Shown in pieces: positions 21,913 through 32,716 of a stretch of 64,000 nt of DNA. A program made the position numbers and the translations under genes. The DNA comes from Exophiala sp. HKRS030 (taxonomy: Eukaryota; Ascomycota; Eurotiomycetes; Chaetothyriales; Herpotrichiellaceae): contig JAHWDD010000005.1 in assembly GCA_023897205.1 (NCBI GenBank), positions 2,170,001 through 2,234,000 of the forward strand, given 5' to 3'. The notes beneath the pieces are model-generated. The model worked only from the letters and a program-made list of their open reading frames with translations, was not told where the DNA came from and searched no databases. The first letter of the stretch is position 1; each line of letters begins with the position of its first letter.

Positions 21913-22838
21913 CTATGCCGACCTTGCGATATTGATAATCACCTTGACCGTCTCCTCGATGGCGGTGATGGTAGGACAATGACCGGTGTTGAGCGTGTGG
22001 ACCTCTACCTCCTTGCCACCGGTCCCCTGCTTGATCTGGTCGATGTACTCGCGCTGCTTCTCGGGCGGAATGATCATGTCCTTTTCACAGAATATGTACG
22101 CGGTCGGGACGTGCTCGTAGGCGGGGTAGGTCAGCGGACTGTCGAAGCTGGGGAAAGAGTGCCTGGACATGGACTTGGTCATGAGGAGGGCCTTTTCGAA
22201 ATCCCAGTCGTTGAAGGTCGCTCCGGCGCAGATCTCGAGGCCGGTGATTTTCATGAAACCGTCCTTTTGTTTGTTTTCAAGACACGTTAGAACAAGAATG
22301 GCGGTCATTTCTCGTGTTCGTACATACACATACGAAACAAAAGGGAGATGGGGGGATGAAAGAGAGGAGGCAATGGTGACTTCAATCTGTCGAGTGAGAG
22401 ATTTTGCACGCTCACCTTTCCAACTTCGACCAGTGCAGCCGGAGGGTCACCTTGGTTCTTGAAGTTTGAACCACCGACCGGGAGGACGATGGCACTCAGG
22501 TACGCAATCTTGACGATGCCCCCTCTTTTACCGTTGGCTTGACGGTCGGCCTTGACGACTCCTTTGGCGGCTTCGGTTGCCACGACACCTCCGTAAGAAT
22601 GGGCGATGACGACAATGTCTTTGCCTTGGTCGGCGATCTTTTCGATGACGCCTCTGATGAAGACGGCATCATCTTCTAGTGTTGCCGGTTCCTCGGGTGG
22701 GTTGCGACTTGCGGAGGGGAGATTGTTAACGAAGCATTCGTAGCCTTGGGCCTTGATCGCGTCTTGGATAGGATAGTACATTCCCGCAAAGGAAAACGAA
22801 CCCGGGACTAGAAGGATAGATGGTTTGGAAGAAGACAT
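21913..22838 (-). CDS. Alpha/beta hydrolase (esterase-like)
   Basis: Two exons, 22838-22416 and 22263-21913, with a 152-nt intron (GTGAGC donor) and phase 0, give 257 aa from MSSSKPSILLVPG. The fold shows as strand 1 with oxyanion motif VPGSFSFAGMY, nucleophile elbow AHSYGGVVA (Ser), a late acid region IFCEKDMIIPP (Asp) and NTGHCPT (His), forming the usual Ser-Asp-His triad. Proteins with this arrangement include salicylate/methyl-ester esterase-like hydrolases and many uncharacterised fungal members; the substrate cannot be told. An upstream in-frame ATG at 22937 adds a His/Asn-rich stretch unlikely to be translated. It is divergent from an aldo-keto reductase. Confidence 0.88.
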
Positions 22839-23970
22839 ATTGTGGTGGCGGTGGTTGTGGTGGTTGATGTTGGAGAATCTTTGATGGTTGTGTCTTACAA
22901 GAAGATGATGATGGGTTTGATATGTTTCCAGCCCCAAGAATGATCAGTAGTAGAAAAGAACACAAGTCAATTTATAGTTGAATGTAGGGAGACCTTGAAA
23001 TGCTTTGTGCAGACGGAGAATGGAAAGATGGGTAGATAACTATTTCGTAGGCTTTGCAATCAATCCGAGCGATTTCAAATGTACTTGTGTCGGTTGCCCA
23101 CTTGGACAATGATCACTCACTGTTGGCATGAGACTGATTGACGGTGGAACGAATACGCCTTTTCCGCAGGAACTATCAGCGGGCCAGTGATCGACTTTGG
23201 TAGCATTGGGCGCCCCGGGTTGTGTAAGCTTTGCGGAGAAGGATGATTAAGAGAGACAGAGATGGAGACTGCAAAGTGTTGGTGTTTATCGGTCAAATAC
23301 TCAAAGAGGGAATTAGCCGGGATTTCATACAATATAGTCATTATGTCAGCGATGGATAATCACCCCTCCGTATGCTGGGATTCATATTCTTCAGCCTCGT
23401 CTCCGATTAAGCAAAGCCACTACTGGAGGCCTAGGTATGTGTAGGTACGGGTAATTGTTTCTGTGCCATGGTGTTGCGGGTGTCTTATTGGCGAGGCGGG
23501 ATTTTGTACTTTTGGCTTGGAGGCTTGGAGCATAACACGCCACAGCGGTGGTTTTCCCCTAGAGCAAAACACTAAACCCGTAGTGATGCTTCCGAAGAAC
23601 TCCAGAATGATTCCCTATGATCATCATATCTTCCTCCTATCTGTTCGTGCCGTCCTTTAGCCTATTGTGTGCCTTACGAGTACAAGGGCCACAGCGGCGA
23701 GTTGACGTCGTGGATATCGGAGTTACTCGGTGTAAACGCCGGTGGGGTAAAATGATGAAGCATGATACAGTACAAAAAGAGTTGCGCCCCTCGAGACATT
23801 GATAGATAAAACTACAAGTTGAAAGCTCATTGTCAAATCACACACCTGTACAGTCAATGCACAAAACTCTCAGGCCACTATCAACACTGTCATCCCACGC
23901 CTCCACCACCTCCCGACTTGCGTCCCTCCAACACCACATCTCCCCACTCTCTTCCTCCGCTGCGCCCAAG
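22839..23970. other. Divergent promoter region, hydrolase / aldo-keto reductase
   Basis: About 1 kb or more between the two start codons. Nothing recognised apart from the hydrolase 5' leader, rich in CACCACAAC triplets, near 22840-22870. Confidence 0.45.
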
Positions 23971-25224
23971 ATGCCTCTCATACCTTCCACGATGTCGAGC
24001 AACAAACCTCGAGTGATTCTAGGTCTGATGACCTTTGGCCCTCCGGGCACCGAGTCTAAAGGCGGCCGAATCACCAAACTAGACGACTACAACAAGTGCC
24101 TCGACTACCTCCAGCAACAAGGGTACAACGAGGTCGACACGGCGCGGGCCTACATCGGCGGCCAGCAAGAGGGCTTCACGGCACAGGCGAAATGGCAGGA
24201 CCGTGGCCTCACCCTCGCCACGAAATGCTACCCCGTCAATCCTGGAGACCACTCGCCGGAGAAGCTGCGCGCCAGTCTGGAGAAGAGTCTGCAAGAGTTG
24301 GGTACCAAATGCGTGGATATCTTCTACCTGCACGCGCCGGACCGGAGTGTGCCGTTTGAAAAGACGATGGAGGCGTGCAACGAGCTATTCAAGGAAGGCA
24401 AGTTTGTCAAGTTGGGATTGAGTAACTTTGCCGCTTGGGAGGTCAGTGAGTGTTGGAACATTGCGAATGAGAGGGGCTGGGTCAAGCCCAGCATTTACCA
24501 AGCCATGTACAATGCCATCACAAGGGATATTGAAAAGGAGTTGATACCTTGTTGTCGAAAGTGAGTTGGCCGGGAGGGCCCTCTTCAGAGTATATGGCTG
24601 ACTATGCAACAAGGTATGGAATCGACCTGGTTGTTTATAATCCGGTAAGTTATCGAGCATCGCAAAGGAACGAGGAATGTGCCAGTGTATACTAACACTT
24701 GGGAACAGCTAGCTGGAGGTGTCTTCAGCGGCAAGTACAAGTCGAAAGAAGAAGTCCCGACTGAGGGGCGATTCGCCAATGTTTCAAACGCTGGCAAGGT
24801 ATGACTGCTTTACCTAAAATCACTCGTCTCCATGCCCAATCAGCAACTTTCCTGCCATAGCAATGTTCATGCTGCCGCACCCTGGCAGGACCTTTGCACT
24901 GACATACACCCCCTTTTTCCACAGATGTACCGACAACGTTACTTCCACGACACGACGTTCGATGCGCTCTCGCATATCGAGCCCGTCGTCAAAAAGGCAG
25001 GTCTCACCCTTCTTGAAACAGCCCTAAGATGGTGCGTGCACCACTCGAAACTGCAGCTCGGAGACAAGGGCAACGACGGCATCATTATTGGCGTCAGCAG
25101 CCAAAGTCAACTCGAGACCAATCTGGCCGACCTAGAAAAAGGCCCACTGCCAGAGGAAGTGGTCAAGGCTATAGACGAGGCTTGGGAAATGTTTGCTTAC
25201 AAGGGACCTTCGTATTGGCGATGA
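23830..25224 (+). CDS. Aldo-keto reductase, AKR7 (aflatoxin B1 aldehyde reductase) type
   Basis: NADPH-dependent reduction of aldehydes. Four exons: 23830-24560, 24614-24644 (31 nt), 24709-24798 and 24925-25224, with phases closing. The first in-frame ATG gives 383 aa, but MPLIPSTMSSNKPRVILG at 23971 (336 aa) matches the family length. The extra 47 residues are Ser/His/Arg-rich and could act as a mitochondrial presequence if used. The catalytic tetrad is visible: Asp and Tyr in EVDTARAYIGG, Lys in LATKCYP, His in FYLHAPD. LGLSNFAAWEV, YNPLAGGVFSGKY and GVSSQSQLETNL are conserved AKR7 segments, the last in the cofactor site. Despite the name the family is mainly detoxifying; no toxin cluster is here. 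Confidence 0.93.
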
Positions 25225-25453
25225 ATTATAGGTTAGTATGAAAAGAACGGAAAAGCGCCAATGGATTTGTCAACACAATATTTGCTCTAGCTGTCATTCA
25301 TGTACAGAAAATAAAACAAAATCAGGTCACCCATACTTTCACTCTTGGTGCAATTCACATACCCGGGATCATATCTTTCCCACGCTGCAGTACCTTCTAT
25401 CTATCTTTCTCGTGGCCATGGTGCCGCCGTTCACGTAAGTCTCAAACCATCCA

Positions 25454-26275
25454 TCACAAAGGATATTCAGCGTCAGCATAGTTAATATCCCTCTTGGAAA
25501 AATGGCCCAGGCCAACGTAGAACTCCACCAACGACCCCTCGCCGCCCCAGTACTCCTCGGCAAAAGCCCTGATCAAGTCCAAGCCATTGGTGACGGCGCC
25601 GCTCGTCCACAACTTGCCATCCCGGTGCCAGCGCTTTTCGAGCCATGTGGTCTGCGGCGCCACCTTGCGCATTTGTGCCAGGAACGGTCGTGGGCCCGTA
25701 ACGGTCTTGCCCTCGAACAATCCTGCTGCGAATGGGACTTCGAAGCCACCGCAGATGGTGATGAAGGCGGAACAATCCTTGTAACTCTTCCGGATGAACT
25801 CAAGTTCGGCCTCGCTGGCCTTGTAGTCGAGGGTGCTGGCTCCCATGATCACGATGTCCAGCGGGGGACAGTTGGTGAAGTCGTTCTGTCAGTAACGAAG
25901 TCGGCGTTAAATCTTGCACGTACTGAGGAATATGCGGAGAGCGTCAACGTACGGTAGGTTGCAAGAATATCCCTCCCGACAATCTGGCCGTCTTGCCTGA
26001 TTGATTGACCCAATGGGTTTCAATATCTAGAGCTTGGGCCTTGATGCGTGGAGGCATGAGCTCGTCCGGGAACGTGGCGGCAAGGGCCTTGTCCATGCCG
26101 GCGATGAGGTCGACGACTGCGATATCGAGGAGTTCAGTGATCCTGCAGGTGGGACGTTAGTTACTCTCGCGGATGTGACCTTGTGAAAGGCAAGGGAAGA
26201 ACTCAACGAGTCTACGAGGATGACCCCGATGTGGATTGGGCGATTGGGTTTCGAGAGGTCGAACGGTGCAGACAT
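25454..26275 (-). CDS. DJ-1/PfpI family protein
   Basis: Class I glutamine-amidotransferase-like fold. Three exons, 26275-26208, 26142-25953 and 25885-25454, give 229 aa with closed phases. The core shows IHIGVILVDSITELLDIAVVD at the start, DIVIMGAS, the nucleophile-elbow region FITICGGFEVPFAAGLFEGKT with the Cys, and TSGAVTNGLDLIRAF near the end; this order is typical of fungal ThiJ/PfpI proteins annotated as isonitrile-hydratase-like. Members include deglycase, chaperone and hydratase activities, so the role is open. Converges with the aldo-keto reductase, 229 bp apart; both could serve in carbonyl detoxification, but that is only a thought from proximity. Confidence 0.88.
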
Positions 26276-27695
26276 GGTGATGATGGAGAATCTTTTGGGC
26301 TTGTGGTGTCGTCAGATGAGAGTCTTATTTCGGTTGGGTTTAGTTGTCTTGAGTTGAGAATGTTTATGCTGAGCTTGTTGGTATATTCGATGCGCGGCGT
26401 CCTCGAGCCTTTTTATATGTCTTTCAACCCGACTCCTATTTCATGAAACCTTTGAATGGAGATCAGGATTCTAGACGAGCATATTTCCCAAGATTGGGAA
26501 TCATCCCTGCATGGGTTCACAATACTCGGCTTGTTGACGTCCCATGGCTGTGTGTCGTTGTCGAGGTGAGCAAGTTTCCTGATGCACAACAACTCCATAG
26601 TGATCAGAAGTCATTCCAGTCGTCTCAAATAGAAAGGATGGTGCCTAGATTGGAAAAACCATGTTTGTCTAGTTTTCCCGTTCTGAATTTCGACAGACAA
26701 GGTCGAACGTTGCGCCGACTCGACATGGTCCAGTCTTGGAACTTTGAGGCCGGAGCTCCTGGTGGTGGAGAACCAGACCTACTGCATAGGGAAATCACGA
26801 CTAAAATGGCATAGTGCGTCGGGGAGGAAGTTCCTCCAGTCTCCACAAGTCAACGGGCAACTAAGCCTGGGTTAGTAAGGACCATTGCATAAGGTCGGGT
26901 TCAGGAATCTTTGAACAAGGGTAAGAGACATAAGAACTTGAAAAGGGTTGAATTCAGCTGTTTGACGGCCATAAAGGCTATTGTTCTAGTAGCAATGCTC
27001 TCAGTGAGCGAACGTGGATTGCAATGTATCTGGTACGATCAAGCTAAAACAGTGGCTGTTGTTGTAATGATGTCCGTAGAGCACAGGGAACAAGGGACAT
27101 GTTATCAATATGAAAAGCGAATCTTTCCTTCAACAATCACCGAGACCCTTCAGTGATGAATCAAGTTGACATCACATGGCTAGGTGATGGATGGCCAACT
27201 AAGCAAAAGGAGATGGAATACACGGAGTAACCTCTCTCCATTCTTCTGGCCCCCCTTGCCCAGGAAGACAAAATCATCTCACCTCATTTTCTCTATCCTT
27301 GAAAAGACAAAAACAAAACTACTAAACCATTTCCTTCTACACCGAGGAAAAACAATAACAAATACTTCTGAAGTGGGGATTTGTTCTTTTTTTTGGCTTC
27401 TTGCGAGAGACATGTGGTAACCATTGGGGTCTTGCCGTACCCTAGGAATCTCTCAACCACCGTCAAGTCAGTATGCTCACAAAAAGAGACTTGAGGAGAG
27501 AGCGATAATAGATTCATAGTACTTCGTAGTCAGGGGTTTCGAGGAGCACACGTGATGCCAAGAATGGTTCCTCCGAAGAAAGAGCTTAGTCACCTCCGCA
27601 ATTCGCTTGAGGCTGAACATCATCACTTTCGTATTTTAACCCGACAAAGACTTCAGTCAGGAATTGAAACGCCTGCCCAGCGACAATGCGGACAC
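26276..27695. other. Divergent promoter region, DJ-1 protein / cluster regulator
   Basis: About 1.3-1.4 kb. An open frame at 26443-26814 (+) has no family character. I did not find the GCCCGCGGGC palindrome of the neighbouring allantoin block here. Confidence 0.45.
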
Positions 27696-29591
27696 ATGAG
27701 TTCCTTGTCTCGGCCTGAGAGGCCTTGTGACCATTGCCGCAGAGTGAGGCAAAGATGTACACCTATCCCAGGGGATTCTTGCACCTTGTGCCAGGGACGG
27801 GTCTGTTCTTACGTTGAAGCACCCCCCAAGAAGAGAAAGAAGCCATCGAAACCAGTCACCAGCGGAGCTAATACCGTTTCTCCGCTGTCTCCAGAGGCAA
27901 ATCAGAGAGAATCACCACAGGACTACTCGAGCTTACCAGGGGCATCGTTATTGAAACACACCCTCGGTCATCAGCATTTCCGAACGAATTGCTACGTCGG
28001 AGCTACTTCCTTCCCGAGCCGTGTTCTACTTGATCTTGCGAGAGATGATCAACAACATGGTAACTACCGGGCCTCTCAACCCGGTTCCGATATACGACGT
28101 GTGGGTGAGAATGGCTATTTTCTCATCCTTCCTGACAAGGACGATGTCATAGAAGAACAGCTCCAGCTTCTGGACAAAATTGAAGCCACCATCTCGCCTC
28201 ACGGCGCTGCTCTGGTGGACTTGTATTTCCGGATTGTCCATCCTAGCTTCCCGATCCTTCACAAAGATGTCTTCCTGGAAAAGCACAGCCGCTCCTATCG
28301 AGAACTGACACCTGCATGCTTAGCCGCGGTCTACATGCTTGCCTTGAACTGGTGGTCTTACAGTATCGACCTGGCTCATTTGAGCAAGCCAGTTATTACT
28401 GAGCTTGAGAAGCTTGTTTCATCTCTTATGGCCTTCGACAGGGCTGCCAAAGTCTCCGACATCCAGGCCGGTCTCTTGTTTCTCCAACGACCCCGTCATG
28501 ATTCGTGGAGGTTAACCACTCAGCTTGTTGCTACTGCCGAAGAGGTTGGACTGCATCGTGACTGTTCCGATTGGCAAATTCCGGAATGGGAGAAAGGAGT
28601 CCGTAAACGTCTGGCGTGGGCTTTGTTTATGCAGGACAAATGGGGAGCGCTCGTTCATGGACGCCCGTCGCACATCAAAGCGGACAACTGGGAAGTTTCG
28701 CCACTTGAGCTGGCCGACTTCCCAGAGAACGTCGACGAAGACCATGCAGAGCAAGGCAGTTCCGAAGTCGAACGGGGCATCCTCATTTTTATGCACATGT
28801 CGTCCCTGACGCAGATTGTTTCCGACATCATTGACGCATTGTTCACGGTGCAGGCTGCCATGAACTATCCAACAACTGTAGACTTGTTGCAAGCAGTCAA
28901 GCCGCTCCAGTTACGACTGAAATCCTGGTATACAAGTCTACCTTCGGCTTTAGATCTAGGTGCCACTCAACCACGGAAATTATCTGCTACAGGACAGCTG
29001 TATCTAGCCTACCTTGCTGCAGAGGTGACTTTGCACAGGGCTATCATCGAGTCAGAAATGAGGCACCCTCTCGACGCTGAACTTCGCCAGATCACCCGTG
29101 GTGCAGCAGTTATGAGATTCCGGTCTGTCATCGACTTTCTAAAACGCCTTAAGCCCGAACATATGCAAGGTTTCTGGCACTTTGCGTCAGAGCCTTCTCT
29201 GGCCATCATATGCACGTTTTCAATGGTATTACTGGCCACCAGTACGGAGACGCTCGAGTCTAAAGACATTTTCTCTCAAATTGCCGAGTTTCGCTGGCTT
29301 CTCAATATTAATCCCAGTGCGAACTTTACGAGAACAACATTTGATCTTTTGAGGACAAACGCAGGGTTTTTGGCCCAATACCGTCATCAGCGAAGCGCCG
29401 GAGTGAGCAACCTTCATGCCGACCGTCACGCGAGTCGATCGCATGAACCGGAACAAGCAAAAGGAGTTCTACAACCCAACGAAGCTAGAGAGAGGCAAGG
29501 GGACATCGGCGAGTTCTCGCCACAAGGGCTCGATGTGAGTCCAGATCAAAACTGGTTTTACAATTTCGAGGACTTCGAATTGCATTCTTGA
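27552..29591 (+). CDS. Zn(II)2Cys6-type transcription factor, candidate allantoin/hydantoin-cluster regulator
   Basis: Single ORF of 679 aa; the probable start is Met49 at 27696 (MSSLSRPERPCDHC), giving 631 aa. The zinc cluster is unusual: CDHCRRVRQRC then CTLCQGRVC, spacing CX2CX6CX7CX2CX4C, where the last loop is normally 6 or more residues. A basic linker (PPKKRKKPSKP) follows. The fungal_trans domain occupies the middle, with YFRIVHPSFPILHKDVF, LVATAEEVGLHRDCSDW, RKRLAWALFMQDKW and GRPSHIKADNW. This region resembles regulators of purine or xenobiotic catabolism only in general layout. It is transcribed toward the PuuE-type allantoinase gene, which starts 311 bp past its stop, suggesting pathway-specific control. 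Confidence 0.85.
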   Translation: MMPRMVPPKKELSHLRNSLEAEHHHFRILTRQRLQSGIETPAQRQCGHMSSLSRPERPCDHCRRVRQRCTPIPGDSCTLCQGRVCSYVEAPPKKRKKPSKPVTSGANTVSPLSPEANQRESPQDYSSLPGASLLKHTLGHQHFRTNCYVGATSFPSRVLLDLARDDQQHGNYRASQPGSDIRRVGENGYFLILPDKDDVIEEQLQLLDKIEATISPHGAALVDLYFRIVHPSFPILHKDVFLEKHSRSYRELTPACLAAVYMLALNWWSYSIDLAHLSKPVITELEKLVSSLMAFDRAAKVSDIQAGLLFLQRPRHDSWRLTTQLVATAEEVGLHRDCSDWQIPEWEKGVRKRLAWALFMQDKWGALVHGRPSHIKADNWEVSPLELADFPENVDEDHAEQGSSEVERGILIFMHMSSLTQIVSDIIDALFTVQAAMNYPTTVDLLQAVKPLQLRLKSWYTSLPSALDLGATQPRKLSATGQLYLAYLAAEVTLHRAIIESEMRHPLDAELRQITRGAAVMRFRSVIDFLKRLKPEHMQGFWHFASEPSLAIICTFSMVLLATSTETLESKDIFSQIAEFRWLLNINPSANFTRTTFDLLRTNAGFLAQYRHQRSAGVSNLHADRHASRSHEPEQAKGVLQPNEARERQGDIGEFSPQGLDVSPDQNWFYNFEDFELHS

Positions 29592-29902
29592 ACGACTCCG
29601 ATAGATTCGATCGATTTGGCTGCACTCCGTATTGCCCAGATATGAGAAGGTTCAATCCCCGCAGTAAAGAGGTACAATCGTTTCACGATTCTTATCTCTC
29701 CGAAGGACGGAGAATGCCCGCGGGCACTTTGGGCGTGCCCGGCCCGCCCTCATTGAGCCCGGTCACGTGTGAACTAGTCGGGCCAACTCTCTCCCCCTCC
29801 TTCATCTTGCAAATAGCCAGAACAGACTTCCATCTCGTGACTACAGATTGTTTGGGGCTCTTGACCGTTTCTTCTTATTGAGCCTAACCGAACCTCTAAA
29901 AT
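29592..29902 (+). promoter_or_regulatory. Allantoinase promoter with GATA site and palindrome
   Basis: This 311-bp interval precedes the PuuE-type allantoinase gene. It contains a GATA-factor site (CTTATCT at 29691-29697, reverse of AGATAAG) and, 18 bp on, the 12-bp perfect palindrome TGCCCGCGGGCA (29715-29726), followed by more GC-rich half sites to 29750. The 10-bp palindrome core recurs in the racemase/permease promoter. Confidence 0.55.
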
Positions 29903-31003
29903 ATGGCTCTACAACGTGTCGACCATGTGGCTGTAAGCCTTGATGCTCCAAACACCGACCCCTTGCAAGGAACCAAGTACGACTTCAAGCGGGATCTTGT
30001 GGGATATGGGAGATCGTCGATTGACCCTCATTGGCCAAACGGTGCGAAGATTGCCGTTTCGTTCGTCATCAACTACGAGGAAGGTGCTGAAAGGTCTCTA
30101 CTGAACGGTGACGGTCAAACCGAGAGCGTTCTCTGGGAACAGACTCATGTTGCAGAGCGTATTGGCTCCAGAGATCCCAAAATTGAAAGCGACTACGACT
30201 ATGGCTCTCGAGTCGGTGTGTGGCGCCTGTTGAACATGTTCGAAAAGCACAACATCCAGACCACGATCTACGCCGTGGGCCAGGCACTCGAAAAGAATCT
30301 TCCACTCGCCAGGGCATTTGTGGAAGGCGGCCATGAGATTGCCAGCCACGGCTACCGTTGGATTCCTTACCACAACATGAGCCCCGAGGAAGAAAAGGCT
30401 TACATGCACCGTCAGATGCGATCCTTGAAATCGACCACCGGGGTCTACCCTGTTGGCTGGTTCATCGGGCGTTGCTCTTCGCACACCAAGACCCTGATAC
30501 ACGAAGTCCACGAAGAGTTTGGGGTTCCTCTACTTTATGAGTCGGACTGCTTTTCCGACGACCTGCCCTACTGGGTCGACGTGCCCGCCGAGGAACATGT
30601 CCCTCGACCACCGAGAAAGGGGATGCTCATGCTCCCGTACACATATGACAACAATGACCTCAAGTATCAAATCGCCCCCGGAACGTGGGGTTCTTCGACC
30701 GCCTTTCTGGATTACCTCAAGAGTTCCTTTGACGTATTGTACGCCGAAGGTCTCGAGGGTCGACCGAAGATGATGACCATAGGTCTTCACTGCAGAATCA
30801 GCGGCAAACCAGGTCGTTTTGCTGCCGTCGAATCCTTTGTCAAATACGTCCAACAACATGCTCATGTATGGATCACCACTCGTAAAGAGATTGCTTCACA
30901 TTGGCACACGAATTTTCCATACACGAAAGGCACGGAAGGTGTCGAGCAGGATAGTGAGGAGCAACACCAAAACACAGAAACCATTTTTTCAGCAAGAATT
31001 TAG
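29903..31003 (+). CDS. puuE: PuuE-type allantoinase (polysaccharide-deacetylase fold)
   Basis: Hydrolyses the hydantoin ring of allantoin to allantoate. Intronless, 366 aa. It matches the PuuE family of bacterial allantoinases, which have a NodB/CE4 fold and are unrelated to the amidohydrolase-type allantoinase (DAL1) usual in fungi. The diagnostic N-terminal block is DLVGYGRSSIDPHWPNGAKI followed by VSFVINYEEGAERSLLNGD. Further family features are YDYGSRVGVWRLL, TTIYAVGQALE, GHEIASHGYRWIPYH and GWFIGRCSSHT. The acidic and His-rich C-terminal tail (EQDSEEQHQNTE) is extra. It lies between a regulator and a convergent racemase gene (53 bp between stops), with an NCS1 permease beyond. A chitin or peptidoglycan deacetylase is the alternative, but the N-terminal block and lack of a signal peptide argue against it. 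Confidence 0.85.
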   Translation: MALQRVDHVAVSLDAPNTDPLQGTKYDFKRDLVGYGRSSIDPHWPNGAKIAVSFVINYEEGAERSLLNGDGQTESVLWEQTHVAERIGSRDPKIESDYDYGSRVGVWRLLNMFEKHNIQTTIYAVGQALEKNLPLARAFVEGGHEIASHGYRWIPYHNMSPEEEKAYMHRQMRSLKSTTGVYPVGWFIGRCSSHTKTLIHEVHEEFGVPLLYESDCFSDDLPYWVDVPAEEHVPRPPRKGMLMLPYTYDNNDLKYQIAPGTWGSSTAFLDYLKSSFDVLYAEGLEGRPKMMTIGLHCRISGKPGRFAAVESFVKYVQQHAHVWITTRKEIASHWHTNFPYTKGTEGVEQDSEEQHQNTETIFSARI

Positions 31004-31056
31004 AAGAAGAAAAAGTAGAGAAATTTTAAACGGGTTGTTCAAGCAGGGAACCCTTT

Positions 31057-31907
31057 TTAAATGTTTTGTGTTGTTGAAGATTTTTCCAATTCCCTTTTGA
31101 TCATGTCGACACCGGCTTCCAATTGATCAATGATTATCATCCTTTTCTGAGTGGTGTCGTCTGTTTGACATGATTTCAAAACAAAATCTTCCAACCCGTA
31201 CAAAATCACTCCTCCCATACAGACAACCACAATTTCATCATCGTCGTCGTCGCTCATCATCAGTTTCTGTACGGCTTTTTGAACTTTTTGTTTTGCTGTT
31301 TTTGTGATTTCTGGCATGGTATCACCCGGGACGATACCGGTCGAGATGACTCCGGCGAAACAGGACTCTTGGTGAGCTGTTTTTGAGTCTCCCAAGATCC
31401 TTGTCACCCCATCACTCAATTGCTTTTCGAATGCTTTTCCCGTGGTCATGATGGCAAACCTCCCGAGTACAGGAAGAGGCTGCCAGTTTATGACGTCCAA
31501 AGCCGCGTTGATACTTGCTTCAAAGATTCCCACCACTGGTTTGTCGGGGCCGACCTCGACCTTCAGAGCGGCCGTCAGTGGATGATCGGCGTAGCAAGCC
31601 AACAAGAAAGAGTCGTATTTTGGAGTTGACTGTTTTAGGTTTTCAAGACACAACCTCGTCGACAGTTCGATGTCTTCTTGACTCTTTAGGACCGTCGGAC
31701 CTTCGGGGCACGTCCAGTATGTGGCGACAATCTTTTTGATGTTTGGTCCGATTAGTACCACTACTGGGTTGCCTGTCAACAACTCGGTAAACGGCAAGTA
31801 AAGACACATACATTCGGTCCCAAGTGTCGGTCGACACCTGATTTCACCAATTCAGTCATGTCGGGTGATGCATTCGGATTGACAACAAGAAGTTTCTTGA
31901 TCGACAT
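31057..31907 (-). CDS. Asp/Glu/hydantoin racemase family protein (Dcg1-like)
   Basis: Two exons, 31907-31812 and 31731-31057, with a GTATGT donor, AAAAAG acceptor and phase 0, give 256 aa. Family features: the N-terminal strand KKLLVVNPNASPDMT; ATYWTCPEGPTVLKSQ; the first catalytic Cys in FLLACYADHPL; PVVGIFEASINAAL; a second Cys region CFAGVIST or VVVCMGGVILYG. Allantoin and hydantoin racemases interconvert the enantiomers of 5-substituted hydantoins so that a stereospecific hydrolase can use both. Yeast DCG1, of this family, sits in the DAL allantoin cluster, and here the gene is convergent with a PuuE-type allantoinase and divergent from a permease, so allantoin racemase is the favoured role. 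An Asp run (SDDDDDE) near residue 210 is unusual. Confidence 0.85.
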
Positions 31908-32716
31908 GTTTCTTGTTGTTGGCTAAAAAACAACAACAACAACAACAACATACTCTCTGTCATGACTTTTCTGAGGAATCAAGTCGATGCCATGGAGTAT
32001 CGATGGCCGAATGAGGAGATGCCTATTAAAAGGATGAAAATTATTGTAGAGATTTTGGTTGGTTACTCACTTGTTTTCCCTCTTCGTACGTGTAAATATA
32101 CTTGTGGTTGTGACGAATCAACAACGATGAATAGATTATCATTATTATTCAAACAGAAAAATGAAATCAACAAATGGGACTCCGACCCAAAAGTTCGTTT
32201 TGGCCCCCCAATTGTGGATGCGGGCCCAGATTTCGATTACCCTAACGGTACTCGTACTCCATATCTCTCTCTACCTACAAATAACGTCTTATCAGGGAAC
32301 CCGGGCCCGCGGGCTCCAAGATGATAAGGCCGCTTTTTGAGGGGTCGCTGGGCCCGGGCATATCACAATCATATCGGATTCCATACACTTTTCTAGACAT
32401 TTGGGCTGGTACCAAAAATCTCTCGTGATGCATATCGATGTCGACGTGGAAGCTCATGATATTCTTATCCAAAGACCACCGTGCACGTATATATGAATGG
32501 ATCTTCCTGCCTTGCACACGTGGCGAGTGGCTCTCTGTGTGTCACTGACTAGAAATTGACGAGGCCCAGAATCGAGGTGAATCAAGAACAAGACTTTGAC
32601 GCACGAGCCTGAGCAGGGCAATTACAGATTGTCGTATCAAAGGAGCAAACAAATCCCTCCTCGTCTCTGCGACGTTTTCCAACCGACAACCCCCATCTCA
32701 AGCCAAACCGAACGAC
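31908..32716. promoter_or_regulatory. Racemase / NCS1 permease divergent promoter
   Basis: 809 bp. It contains a (CAA)n run at 31931-31950 and, at 32288-32328, a compact element: GATA site CTTATCA (32288-32294), palindrome GCCCGCGGGC (32305-32314), then the inverted GATA site TGATAAG (32322-32328). GATA pairs are the usual mark of AreA/Gln3-type nitrogen control. The central palindrome contains CCG-CGG half sites, the triplets read by Zn2Cys6 factors. Confidence 0.55.

Noticed and set aside
23830..25224. Mycotoxin-related role from the aflatoxin-aldehyde-reductase family name
   Set aside because: The family is general detoxification and no biosynthetic genes are adjacent.
26443..26814. 123-codon ORF in the DJ-1/regulator spacer
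   Set aside because: Not similar to anything I recognise, no splice or promoter support; likely chance.
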